DNA from: Cubamyces lactineus
Taxonomy: Eukaryota > Basidiomycota > Agaricomycetes > Polyporales > Polyporaceae
DNA length: 64,000 nucleotides
Reading direction: 5' to 3'
NCBI GenBank assembly: GCA_022376465.1
Contig: JACDTU010000023.1
Span: forward strand, 310,001 to 374,000
The notes below the pieces were generated by a model. That model was given only the letters and a program-made list of their open reading frames with translations, did no database searches and had not been told where the DNA came from. Every line of letters begins with the position of its first letter. Within the stretch, counting starts at the first letter, position 1. Shown piece by piece: positions 19,284 through 30,921 of the stretch. The position numbers and the translations under genes were made by a program.

Positions 19284-19581
19284 TGTTGAACTAGACGTGC
19301 ATTAGGCGCTGACTAATAGCAGGCTAGTAAGCGGGAATGGACACGAGGCTACCAGTCTCCTGGAGAAAGTTCCGGATACTGTGGCTGAGGTACTACATAG
19401 TATGACATCGTACTATACAGTATTACATCATAGCCTCCGTGTACATGTATATAAGGCTGCTCTGTAGGAGCAGTACAAGAAGTCGCTCTTAACCTTCAAT
19501 CCCTACGTGTGCCTCTATTCAGAGCTCTCCAGGTAAGTGAGCTAGTGGGGCTTTCCACTGCGTAACAAGCCCTGCTCAACA
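19284..19581 (+). repeat. Copia-B 3' LTR
   Basis: 298 bp, paired with 12295-12592. It is followed at 19582-19586 by the GAAAC duplication. Confidence 0.95.
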
Positions 19582-19586
19582 GAAAC

Positions 19587-20117
19587 CCATCGTGTTGTAG
19601 TACCCCAACGAATATAGACTGTTTTCACCATAAAACCCCCCGGAGATTTTGAACGGACGACCCACACACACATGTCGGTAAACCTCTACTACTCTCCACA
19701 TCCCGACGTCTGCCGTTGCCCTCATTCACGATGGCACATGCCTGCGAGCCAGTACGACTTCTCTCCTAATCACACGCCACCCATTAGCCATGCAAATGAT
19801 CATTATCTCGAAGCTCCGCACCTTGGCCATCTGCGGTGAATCTGCCAAATCTGTACCGTCTCCACCTGTGAAGAAAAGACTTGCATACAGTCCTTCGGTG
19901 CCCTTGTGCCCATGCGCGGGCTCTCGGAGTCGTACAAAGGAACAAGTCCCGCTGATTAATGGTGGGAAACTCCACCGAAACAGGCAATGCTGCATAAGCT
20001 GGCTTGCCGGCTTAGCTTGCGCGAGCTTACTTCTCAAGCTGAACGTAAGCTGACGAGCTTAGCTTAGCTTAGCTTGGCTTGCGGCAACACTACCGTCACT
20101 TCCTACCTTCGTGAGTA
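19587..20117. other. intergenic region upstream of the LEA-like gene
   Basis: No supported gene. A short (AGCTT)n tandem run lies at about 20055-20080, just before the LEA-like gene. Confidence 0.5.
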
Positions 20118-21942
20118 ATGCACACTTTGGAAGGCTGGACAGCTCGCTCACCTTTTCGCACTGCAGCGGCCACAACTGCAACCATGAGCTCTGCCCGCGC
20201 CTCTGAGCATGACTCTGAGCACACCACCTCTCTTCCAACCAGGGAACTTACTGGTGCAGGTGCAGGAGAGCGTACCGGTGGCGTCGGTTCCTTGCCTGGT
20301 CCTATTGTCGAGTCAGGTGTAACAAAGCTGCCCGACGAGCGCCATGAGTCCGAACGCTACCCCACCATCGCAGGGGCCGCTGCTGCTATCGCAGCTGGCG
20401 CCTACGCCGTCAAGGGCAAGATCGTCGGATCTATTCCTCAGAACGCCGAGTCCGCAAAGCAGACTGCCAAAACGACTGTTCAGAACACCACTCAGACGGT
20501 CAAGCAAGCAGGTGAGTCTGTTGCTGAAAACACGCACGGTAAGCCAAGGTAGCTGATCCGTGATTGCAGTACCCGGTTTGCACTCCACCGCTGTGACTTC
20601 GTCCACCGTCCCGAGTCGCGAGCTCTTTGGTGCTCAGCCAGGAGACCACTCCTCCGGTGCCGGCGCGCTCCCAGGATTCCAGGACGAGCCGCACGTTGCC
20701 CGCCTCCCAGAAGAGTCCGCGCACCCGCAGTACGACTCCGGCCCCATGGATACCGCTGGCCAGCTTTCCTTCTTGCCTTCGGAGGAGACCACTGGCAATG
20801 AATCCGCCGTTGGCGACGCACGCCACGTAGGTGGAGTTGGTGCACTCATTGGTGGACGCGACGAGTCCTCCGTGGCGCTTGCTCCCGATGAGCGCGCGGG
20901 TCTCATGGCATCCGGCGCGACGGGCATGGCGAGCCGGACGCTCCCTTCGCAGGAACCCAAGGGCAATGAGGCTAATGAAGCCCCCAAGCACGTCGGCGGC
21001 GTCGGCGCACTTGTCGGCGGTCGCGAGGAGCAAGGCGCTGCCATCTTGCCCGACGAGAAGACGCTCAAGACGGGCACGGATACAAGCACTGTCACCCAGA
21101 ACAACGACCAGCTCAACGACCAAGCGCCACAGTCGTCCCAAGAACACAAGTTCAATCCGTCCGCGCAGAAAAGCGGCCATCACGGTTTGCCAAACAAGGT
21201 GAGCGCTGGCTTCATTTCTACCTTTCGGCTTGAATGTGGATGGACGGACGGGCGATGGATGGCCGCTAGCGTAGCGAAGATGAGCGCTCGCTCCCGGGAG
21301 ATCCTGGGACAGGTCGGTTCGCGTACCTGCGATCTGAGGAGCGGGACGAGCAGGGAAAGCCGCGCGAGACGCAGGCGAACCTCCTTCATGCGACGCTTCG
21401 ACCTAGAGCGCATGCCCTGGGTGCGGAGCGCGCGAAATGGGGTACTGTCCCGCTGAATGGAGACGCAGCTCGCGACGAGCTCGACGCGGACTTCGATAGT
21501 CCAAATGGCGAGCGGAGTGAGGTGTGTAGAGCGCGACATCGTCTGTCCGGTCTTCTGCCTTATTTTCATTTCCCGAGTACGCGTAGTATCAGTTGCTGAC
21601 CATCTATGCCCATAGGGTCCTGGCTACGACACGGACTACCACCCCGCGAAGCTGCACCCTCCCCCGGAGCACATCTCTGACCCGCACAGCGAGGGCGAGA
21701 AGAGCCTTGGCGCGACTCAAGCAGACGCGAACCGCCCCGCCGAGGATGGCCGGCCGCCGCACCAGGCCCGCAGCTCGGGGAGTAGCGACGAGCAGCGCCA
21801 GCAGAAGGCGCGCAAGGCGAGCTTCATGGAGAAGACGAAGGGCGAGGCGAAGGTACTCCTTGGGAAGATTGAGCGCAAGCATGAGAAGGTGGAGGAGGGA
21901 CAGCGGATGAAGGCGGGCGAGGCGGCGAGCGGGAAGGCGTGA
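20118..21942 (+). CDS. hydrophilic LEA/CsbD-like repeat protein
   Basis: Three exons: 20118-20511, 20570-21198 and 21616-21942, with phases matching. The last intron is unusually long (417 bp). ATG 20184 (context AACCATGA) is an alternative start. The protein is about 450 residues, highly hydrophilic, and built from four copies of a block of roughly 50 residues: 'SRELxGA..GxxxGGVGALxGxxxExxVAxLPDE' at about residues 35-75, 150-190, 220-255 and 270-310. After the first block, a short Ala-rich segment (AAAAIAAGAYAVKGK) precedes a Thr/Gln-rich amphipathic helix. The C-terminus (SFMEKTKGEAKVLLGKI) resembles the basidiomycete stress-protein tail with a CsbD-like KGEAKVLLGK motif. Function is not established; protection under stress would be inference from composition. 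Its last exon and flanks are duplicated at 28788-29856. Confidence 0.78.
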
Positions 21943-22471
21943 GTCCGAGCCTGAGGAAGATTCATCGTGATGGACACACGGACGGTATTTTCATTTGTGC
22001 ATTAACTGTTGCGTACTATGTATGATAGATCGCTTGGTAGTCGACGGACGTGGTTCTCTTGATTGTGCTGTATCGTTAACGTGTACTATATTGTAACTTT
22101 TAGTGTCGTTCTATAACATCTGTATAGATCGTCACTCGAGGTTGCTGCCTGCTACTTACGCGCGCCTTCGTCGTCGTTCTCTCCACGAATGGAGATGATT
22201 GAGTGGATTATGCAGTGAGTGTACAGTGTAGACAACACCGCACGGTCGCAACACGAAGGCCTCCGGAAGTGGGTCGCGCATCGACATCACTTGGCTACAG
22301 ATGTCAGACGACTCGCCCTGGGGGCGTATGGCGTATGCAATATTACCAAAGTTCAAGGCCGCTCGAGCGACACAAGACGACGAGATCTTGAGCTATCGCC
22401 GCGCCGAACCGGCTGCAAGTTGCCAACAAACGAGAGCGACTCCGAAATTCCTTTGTCGTACATCGCTTACA

Positions 22472-25400
22472 TCAGTCCATGAAAACATCCCCATCGTCGT
22501 CGTCGTCGTCTGGACCGTCCTCGCCTCCAATTGAAACAACCACACCGCCCTCATCATCGGATTCGTCTGGCAAGTCCGTGTTAAGCCGCGTATGGCACAG
22601 CCAATGCCAGCTTGTGTGTCCGATGGCGAAGAATGGTTTCAACATCCGCACCAGCCTCAGGGACGTAGGGTCTTGCCGGGGGTGCTCGGCCAGGAGCTTG
22701 CCGCTACCAAGTATATGCTTGTACACCCCGCGTTCGTTCTGACTGATGACTCGGTAAACCGTCGGCGAGCAACCATAGACGTAGATGCTGTAGCGAGGGT
22801 AGGCACTTCCCCTTCTTCGGCGCGGCGCCGGTGGTATCAGTACCACCTTGGAAGGTGTATCCTGAAGTGGTGCGCCCGCGTTCGAAACTGGCGTCTTCTC
22901 GCCGAGCTTCTTGTTCACGGCAATCGACTCCTTTGACTCCGGCTTGACGGGGATCGAGGCGAGCAGCGGAGGCTCGGAAGTGACTCCAAGTTCCATGATG
23001 AGTGTGACGTAGGGGTGTCGCTGTGTCTCATCATCGTCGGGGGTTTGCTTGAACAAACCGACTTTCGTGGCATCGATGGCGTATGCTGCTGTAGTCCCAG
23101 AGTGCGCACGGAGTTTGAATTGAACCATGATACCCGACATGACACTGGCGTCGAGTGCAGCGTCCTTATTCATCAGAACAGGGATGAAGACGTCAACCGT
23201 GGCGGCGTTGTTTCGGCATATAACCGCCATTGAGCGAATGAAGCACCCGAGCGCAGTGTCCTGGCTCAATGCGGAGTCGTCGGCCCATTTCGCGAAGTGA
23301 GTGAAGTTCACCACGGCATCCTTGAACGCCTCAGCAAACGTTAGATCTCCTCTCGGATCGTTGGCTGGCAGGTTGTCTGGCTTGCTTGTGAGGACGTCCT
23401 TGGCGAATGCCTCGGAGAGAAGTTGCACGAGGAGGGTGGTCACGGGGACGGGGTTACTGAAATGGGGGTCATCGGAGTCTGAGGAAGTCGCGCAAGTGGC
23501 GGAATCTCTGGCAAGCAGCAGCAATAAACGCCCGACGATCTCGCCGATATCGCCTCGAGAAATCAAATCGTGGTCTAAGGATTTCCGTAGGATCTGCACC
23601 GCCGGGCCAATATCAGTCGTGTCTCGAAGGCGATCGACGACATTGATTCCTGTGGCCGACGGCCCAAGTCCCAGGCACTGGCGCCGCCATTCATGCAATT
23701 GACGAGCAGCTGCCTCGGCCAGGATTGGCTCCGATGAGTACCCCGATCGGAGATATATGCGGTCCTTGGGAACGGAGTAGGCAATGCGCATGTGGCTCGC
23801 GACAAGCTGTTCTTCGTGGCGACGGGCTGCCTCCCGACTAGGCTCGAATGAAAGCATGATGCGGACGTCGAGAACAGCTGTTTGAGCAGCAACTGTATGC
23901 GAGTCCATCGGCATTCTCATGTTATCGTTACAGAGTAGCTTGCGGCGTGCAAGCTCTAGCACGTCAAGAGAGAGCCTGCCGCATCGCAGTACTTGCGAAT
24001 CCGTGATAGAGGGGGGATCGGGGCGGTCGGTACTGAATTTGTCAAGCGCCCAGTCGGAGTACGGCATCATCAAGGACCGCCACCTGTGTGAACCGTTAAA
24101 ATTTTTGAACGAACGACACGATGAGACAGAGAGTGGCTCACATTGGCCGTCCAAAGCATGCCATGAACGGTGTCTCACATACATCTCTGCAATGTAACTT
24201 CGATGGAACAAGTCGCTTGGATCCAAAGCAATCGAAAGGGGTTTCCGTGATAGGTGCATGCATGCTAGGGGCAAGCGCACTGTAACGAGCGGAGCGGGCG
24301 TGGATAGCAGACGGCGCCAAATGTTCGAGCGACGACTGCGTCGACATGAAGAGAGTGAACAGGCCCAAGTCACGACAGTCGTCCAACGCGCTGACGAGGA
24401 TATCAAGCGCTGTTTTGTGCTCCGGAGGTGAAGACGGCTCTGACGCGTTGTTCTGGTTGGCGCCCGTTGACGTCGTGTCCACTGCCATCTTGTCCATCGT
24501 GTCCGTCGTGTCTACCGTGTCCATCGAATGGTCCGTCGTGCTCGTTGAGGTCGGGTCCGTCTCCATCGTGTCCATCGAGGTGGGGACCGTCGCGCTCGCT
24601 GAGGACGCCTTCGCGAGTCTCGACGGTACTTCTGCCAGCACATGCGCCTCGTCAAAGTACATGAGGATGTGGAGTATCTTGAGGCGACCCTTGGGATCCC
24701 CCCGAATCGTTTCGGGTCGAAAAGCCGCACGTAACTCGTCGCAGGTAGCAAGTGGCGCTTCTTTGAAGTCAGAAGACCCCCCAACCGTAGTGGGCCCATC
24801 AGCCGAACAGCCGGAAGAGGTGCAAACGAGTTTGACAAGTGTTTCCAAGGCATCCTGCGCCTGCTTAAGTATGCCCGCGGCAGGATTGCCCGCTGTAATC
24901 TAGGGTCTACGTTGAATAGAGGGCGAATTGATCAGCCGAGAGTATCCCTACCTTCTGCTCTTCAGCACTGATATCGCCGTCCTTCAGTTTCTGGAGAGCA
25001 AGCATTCAATGGATGTCCAATAGTCAAGTGACGCAGACTACCAACCGCCAACGCTGCCACCCTGCGGTATAGCGCGTCTCGGCGTCTAGTCAGGTATTCG
25101 CGCCATTCAAGAGGAAGCTTTGTATCGCCGCTGCGGGAGGCTAGCATGCCACGCAATTCCTTCGTGATCTCCTCGAATACCACCTGGAGGAAACCATGAA
25201 ACCGGGACTGGAGCGCGAGACCACTATACTTGGACGCCCACTCCATGAGCAGGTTATGTACCGCAGTGTCGGTCGGAGGATAAGCGCCATCTACCATACA
25301 TGTGTTGAACAAGTATCAGAGCGCGTGAGAAGTTGAGATGAGACCTACTTTTCATATGTTCTTTGGGGTCCCGTATATTGAACGGAATCGTAAATATCTC

Positions 25401-26171
25401 CCCGGCAACCTCGTGGACGAGGCGCGACTTGCCGGACCCCGAGCTTTGTATAACAGCTGCGTGGCCCATATATGCATTGCGCGCGCTGGTGCCGTAGTAC
25501 ATGTTCCGAATGTTGCTGGCTAGAGCGACATGATGTTCACCGATGAATGGCGCGGACCAGCCCTTAATCACCGCTAATGAAGGAGTCAGTGTCACGTTGG
25601 GCAACTGCGATGGGCCATTTGCGCACCTTCTATTCACGGGCAAGGGCGTCAGTTACAATGAACGAAGCTGAGGTCGTGAGAAGTACGATGCTCACCCTGC
25701 AGGGTCCTCTTAGCGGCGCTATCTAGAGACGGTTCTGAGCGAATAACCGGCTGGGTATTGCGTGTACGAGGCTTGGGACGTCCTGCTTGTTCACGTATGT
25801 ACTCTGGTGCGATAGCAAATACGTGCTCAGCATGTCAGGAGTCAATGTGCAGTCCATCATTCTCGAGACGTACTGAGTCGCATCAAGGCGCTATAGTCTT
25901 CCTTATCGTAGGCTTCCTGCACCATGTCACCAAGTTGGGAGACGTGAGCATCGACCCATTCCCTGTCCGCTAGTGTCTTCCAGGGTTTGAATCTGCATTG
26001 CGTCTGCACCACTTGTATGACCTGGTAGAGGTACCGCCCTTGGGTCAGCAGGTCTCTGGTTGGAATCCCCACGTCTTCCATCTCGTGATGAATCAGTTTG
26101 TTGAAAAGGGCAAGCGTCTGGGCGTCTGGCAGTTGGTCCTCGCCAACCATCTCCATTGGATTCGAATCCAT
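22472..26171 (-). CDS. Agaricomycete P-loop NTPase of unknown function
   Basis: Multi-exon gene starting at ATG 26171. Clear exons: 26171-25874, 25803-25696, about 25573-25349, 25290 to about 25030, about 24900-24150, and a 3' exon of about 24080-22472; some middle joins are approximate. Walker A is QSSGSGKSR, followed by VHEVAGEIFTIPFNIRDP. Walker B is ILMYFDEAHVLA, with a sensor-like LFTLFMSTQSS. A Met/Asp/Thr low-complexity insert (MDTMETDPTSTSTT...) lies between Walker B and the sensor strand. The C-terminus ends in a run of Asp encoded by a GTC/GAC microsatellite near 22494-22512. I recognise the layout as a large multicopy family in mushroom-forming fungi. Whether it relates to Crinkler-type NTPases is a guess. 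Confidence 0.75.
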
Positions 26172-26517
26172 GGCTGTATTGAGTTGCTGAGAGAAGGACT
26201 GAGTGGGATGCTCGACGACACGAGATGGTGGTAGTGAAGAACAAGTGGTTGTTCGGTTTTTTCACGCTCCGCCTTCGCTTTCATCGATTATCAGTGATCA
26301 CGTGATGTGAGGCTCGATTGGTCCTTAACATGAGCGGACGCCGGAGAAAGAGTCCTCAAGGCTCATGCTCACGCGCACACACACGTACAGAAGTTGCTTT
26401 GGCAAGTACAGCAAGTGCCCGCGGGACGCACGCAACAACCCTCAAGCCAAACCATCCAACGCTCAGCTTTGAGCAAACGATCACATCGCCTCCCCGGGCT
26501 GCAAACGACGACAGTAG

Positions 26518-27650
26518 TCAGCAACGCGAACACTCATCGACTAGTAGACAAGATCCACTGACCTGACCGTCCGCCGAAAGGTCAGACAGCATAGAGAGCC
26601 TCTGCACGGGCGGCAGCATAGGCGGGCCCTGCGGGCCTGCACACGGATTCACGTCCGCGCTCGCGGGCGCAGGCGCAGCAGGCGTCGGGTCCATCGCGGG
26701 GACAGGCTTGCGAACGATCGACGACGCGCTCGACCGCGCACTCGGCGCGACCGACGTCGTCGATCTCGCGTCAGTCACGACCACCAACGGAGCCGGGACC
26801 TGGGCCGGGTTCGCAAACGGATCGAGGATGGCGTCCGCGCTCAAGCTCGAGTGGCCTTTACCGGCACCGTGCACGACCGTGCTCACGCTCACGGTGCTCA
26901 CCATCCTCTCGCGTATGTGCGGGCGCGGCCGGGCCACGAAGGACGCGTCGTCGCCGTCGTCGGTCGGCATCGGGCTAATCGGCGACGCGCTGTTGCGCCT
27001 GGACGAGGTCGAGATCATGCTCGGGAAGAGCTCGCCCCGCGTTCCGTTTGCGTACGCCATGTTCGACGCGAGCGAGAGTGGGGGCAGCGTCGGCGCGCGC
27101 GCGCCGGGTGCGGATGCGGCCATCGGTGTCAGGTAGCTCGGGGCTGGGATAGGCGCGGGCGCGGGACCGGGGGCGACCATGCTGCAGCGCGCAGAGGAGT
27201 GCGGCGAGTCGGGGAGGATCGATGGAGAGCGTGGCATGTAGTCGTCGTTGGAGATGCCGCGCTCGGAGAAAGCACGGCGGCGGGCGCGGAGGCGCAAGAG
27301 GAAGAAGACCAGGAGGCCAATGACGATCAGGCCTCCGATGGCTCCGCCGATGATCCCGCCCATCATCGCAGGGTCGGTCTGCTTCCTGTTGAACGGTCAG
27401 AGGCTTGGCGACAGAATATGGAGCTCCAGTGTTACTCACTGAGAGACCGCGCCGGCATGGGTCACGGTAGGGAACGAAGTCGACGTCGAGGTGAAGACTC
27501 GTGTGCTCGTCGTCGGCTCGAAGGATGTGAATGTTCTCCCGCCATCCGGGAACGTCGTAACGGGGGTGCTGAAGGTTGCAATGTCCGCGACGGTGGTCAC
27601 CACCTCCGAAGGTGTAATTCAGCTGCGTCATTGACAAACACGAGTGCCAG
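26518..27650 (-). CDS. single-pass membrane protein with Ser/Thr-rich ectodomain and disordered cytoplasmic tail
   Basis: Two exons are clear. The upstream one (about 27635-27440) encodes a Thr/Ser-rich stretch (TTVADIATFSTPVTTFPDGG, TSTRVFTSTSTSFPTVTH) that suits an O-glycosylated outside segment. After the intron 27386-27439, the downstream exon (27385-26518) encodes a transmembrane helix (GGIIGGAIGGLIVIGLLVFFLL), a basic stop-transfer RLRARRR and a Pro/Ala/Ser-rich tail of about 240 residues. The N-terminus is unresolved: a signal-like frame from the ATG at about 27693 (MSKSLLSALDLRLALALVFV) is out of frame with the Thr-rich exon unless another splice intervenes. The layout resembles fungal WSC/Mid2-type surface sensors, but I see no WSC cysteines. 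Assignment beyond membrane protein is inference. Confidence 0.6.
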
Positions 27651-27659
27651 AGCAAGCCG

Positions 27660-28787
27660 AAGATCCAAGGCAGACAACAGAGACTTAGACATAGCGGGCA
27701 CGGAGCTCAGAACGGGTGTGGCAGCTATATCAAGGGGCAAAGGGAACTGGGACTCGGGGAACCAGGCCTCCTCCCGAGAATACTAGAGGGCAGGAGTACG
27801 CAGTGAGACCACTGTCAGAGAGCTTCCAGCCAAGAGAGCAAGGCCGATGGGCAGGCAGCAGAGAAGACGTACATGAGAACGAGGAGTGTGAAAAGAAGGC
27901 TACTCTGAGGCAGAGCGAGAGAGATGATGATTGAGAATCAGAACACATGCAGGTTACAGCAAGTCCCCGACCATCTGCACGCGTCGACCTACATCTATCC
28001 ACGAGAGAGAGAGAGGCTATCTCTGGGTGAGACCAGTCATACACAAGCGTATTATGCCAAACACAACCACACACCATGTTCCGAGGCCTCGCTCTCCGAG
28101 GTCGTTCCAAGCCAAGTGAGTACTTGCCTCAGGCTGACTCGGTACACGACGTCCACTAGCACCTCCCTATCGCGTTCCTCATCTAGAAGCCCTCGAAACT
28201 ATATCGTTGTCCTGACTCATTCGTTTCCTTGGTCCCCTCAATGGCCATCACCAGGATGAATCACACTTGAAGCCAATGCTATCTAAGAGGACTCCCTTCG
28301 TTGGGACGTTGGAAAGTCAGACGACGCGTGCAATGTGTATGTATTCGATCCCACAGTCGCTCGACGCCATCGAGGCGTCGCGGCGTACGCTGCGTTCGCC
28401 CGTCATGAGTGGTGAGCTCTCACAATCGTTGCATAGGTATGTACTGCGTGATCATCCTTTCACACATCCCACGCAAGCCTCTATCAGCACTGGATGGAAT
28501 TTCAATTACCAGCTCCTCATACCTCACACCTCCGGACGCATAATCCATCCTCCCTCACGCCTGTCTGAACATGCACGACACGCCTCGAAGGTGAACATCG
28601 GCGCGTTCTTACTTTGTTACGGTCGCTTCCTGGCAATCACGTCTCGGGTACTTCTGCAGGACCCCTTAGGCGGCGTGATACTTGCAAGCCATTTGGCATG
28701 ATGCTGCACTGGGAACCCGCGCGACTCCGAGTTTGACTGTTCCGGCATGCACAAAGGCAGGTATACTCTAGTACTGTATCTGCATAT
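27660..28787. other. intergenic region, possible gene remnants
   Basis: No complete gene is supported. An ATG at 28077 opens a short Arg-rich peptide (MFRGLALRGRSKPS) before a GTGAGT donor, which could be the first exon of a lost or truncated gene; nothing convincing follows. Confidence 0.4.
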
Positions 28788-29856
28788 CCGCCGCTAGCAT
28801 AGCGAGGATGAGCATACGCTCCTGGGAGATCCTGGGACAGGCCGGTTCGCGCGCCTGAGGTCTGAGGAGCGCGACGAGCAGGGAAAGCCGCGCGAGACGC
28901 AGGCGAACCTCCTTCATGCGACGCTTCGCCCTAGGGCGCATACCCTCGGTGCAGAGCGCGCGAAATGGGGGACAGTCCCGCTGAGCGGAGATGCCGCGCG
29001 ACGAGTTCAGCACGGACTTTCATGGTCCGGACGTCGAGCGGAGTGAGGTGTGTAAAGTGCGACATCGTCTGTCCGGTCTTCTGCCTTATTTTCATTGCCC
29101 AAGTACGCGTAGTATCGGTTGCTGACCATGTATGCCCATAGGGTCCTGGCTATGACACGGACTACTACTCCGCGAAGCTGCACCCGCCCCCGGAGCACAT
29201 CGCCGACCCGCACAGCGAGGGCGAGAAGAGCCTCGGCGCGACCCAAGCAGATGCGAACCGTCCCGCCGAGGAGGGCCGGCCGCTGCACCAGGCGCGCGGC
29301 TCGGGGAGCAGCGACGAGCGACACCAGCAGAAGGCGCGCAAGGCGAGCTTCATGGAGAAGATGAAGGGCGAGGCGAAGGTGCTGCTCGGGAAGATCGAGG
29401 GCAAGCATGAGAAGGTGGAGGAGGGACAGCGGATGAAGGCGGGCGAGGCGGCGAGCGGGAAGGCGTGAGTCCGAGCCTGAGGAAGATTCATCGTGATGGA
29501 CACACGGACGGTATTTTCATTTGTGCATTAACTGTTGCGTACTGTGTATGATAGATCGCTTGGTAGTCGACGGACGTGGTTCTCTTGATTGTGCTGTATC
29601 GTTAACGTGTACTATCTTGTAACTTTTAGTGTCGTTTTATAACATCTGTATAGATCGTCACTCGAGGTTGCTGCCTGCTACTTACGCGCGCCTTCGCCGT
29701 CGTTCTCTCCACGAATGGAGATGATCGAGTGGAGTTGACGTCTATTCATACAGTGAGTGTACGGTGTATACAACACCGCATGGTCGCAACATGAAGGCCT
29801 CCGGAAGTGGCTCGCGCATCGACCGACATCACTGGGACACGGACGTCAGACGACTA
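28788..29856 (+). pseudogene. partial segmental duplicate of the LEA-like gene (intron 2, last exon and 3' flank)
   Basis: 28788-29856 is a direct copy of about 21258-22315. It includes the end of intron 2, the last exon (29142-29469) and about 390 bp of downstream DNA. Upstream exons are absent. The exon copy has one extra A (GGGAAAGGCG against GGGAAGGCG near 29460) that shifts the frame past the normal stop. Similarity is high throughout, with scattered substitutions. Confidence 0.9.
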
Positions 29857-30300
29857 TACCCAGTGCACCGTCAGAGAGTAAGTACTACATAGCGAAAAAA
29901 ACAGCGCCCGGCCGGCGAACGCTCGGATTCTACACTGAGATATTGGACAAGATCGCCCTCGAGGCTTCTCAGAGCCCACGGTGCCGTGTGAGCGTCCGAG
30001 TCGTCGTCGAGTTCAAGCGAGGGGAGTGTAATGGGCCAGCGCTCGAGCCTGAGCGAGAGGCGCGACGATGGAAGTGTATATCCAAGAGTCCTAGTCAAGA
30101 GTTATTAACAGGGACCCACGCCGGTCACGGTACCGCGCGAGGGACGGCGCGCTTATTTGAGCGCGAAACGTGCAAAGCGCGCGGACTCGGCACTTGCGTA
30201 CTACAGCACGCTCAGTGCTCACTGGCAACAGCCAGACAGCAGCTTTCGCTTGTTCTATCTCTATCGCGGGCGTAGTTGCTTCATCTTCAGAATCATTGAT
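29857..30300. other. intergenic region
   Basis: About 440 bp upstream of the truncated F-box gene. A GCGCGCTTATTTGAGCGCG inverted repeat lies near 30150. No gene is supported. Confidence 0.4.
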
Positions 30301-30744
30301 ATGCTTTGTGGCATTCCTGTTGAACTTCAGATCTTGATACTGCTCCACCTAGATATAGCCGATCTTGTCAGCTGCATAGCGGTGAGCGTTCACGTCGAAA
30401 GACATGTCTAGCGTTTGTTGGAGGCTGGAGACTGAGGAGGATCCGCTACGTAGGCCTGTAAACAGCTCGGCGCCGTCATCAGGACTTCGCCTGCCATAGC
30501 GTACAAGTTAGAGCTATGCGCGGTCGGAATGGCCGACACAGGCGGCATGCCAGGTCTATCCGTCCGACTGGGAGCCGGTCGCTTGCTATGCATACACACC
30601 ACACTGAGAAGCATCTTCTGCGGGCTTCGCGCGCATCGTCTGACAGACATAGCCACGAACTCAAAAGGGCTATCAGACACTGAGAGCGAAGAGAAGTCGT
30701 TCATATCCGTGGCGAGCCGAAGGAGGCTGAGCTGGCGCCAGTAA
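30301..30744 (+). pseudogene. truncated F-box gene, third member of the family at 60103-64000
   Basis: Exon 1 (30301-30381) encodes an F-box start, CGIPVELQILILLHLDIADLV. After a 72-bp intron (30382-30453) exon 2 opens ACKQLGAVIRTSPAIAYKLE followed by LCAVGMADTG. This parallels VCKRLNDLYGSSEIQYKCEL and SAMVDG of the minus-strand genes at the right end of the window, including the position of the first intron. Beyond RLGA the similarity is lost, and the frame ends at 30744, about 124 codons in all. The later exons are missing. Confidence 0.65.
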
Positions 30745-30921
30745 GGAAGCCGCGGCCGGTACCGTTAGCAGCCATACACCTGAGCCCCAGTCTAGTCGTA
30801 TCGCTGCGTATGATGCCTAGGCCTCAACACCACGTCCAACCTACATCGATGCATACATACATGCGTACAGTACACGCACCGACCGCTCGACAGACACCAC
30901 GGCCAGGGCCAGTGTTACTCC

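Larger units (their letters stand above)
12295..19581 (+). mobile_element. Copia-B: Ty1/Copia LTR retrotransposon (plus strand), one nonsense mutation
   Basis: 298-bp LTRs (12295-12592, 19284-19581) begin TGTTGAAC and end CTCAACA, with only a few differences. The 5-bp duplication GAAAC flanks the element. The PBS follows the left LTR. A single gag-pol frame runs 12907-17823 and is broken only by a TGA at 14899-14901. A separate inverted-repeat element (17894-19273) sits between the polypurine tract and the 3' LTR. Confidence 0.95.

Noticed and set aside
27640..27693. Signal peptide MSKSLLSALDLRLALALVFV for the single-pass membrane protein
   Set aside because: It is out of frame with the Thr-rich exon and no plausible intron joins them, so it is noted only as a possibility.
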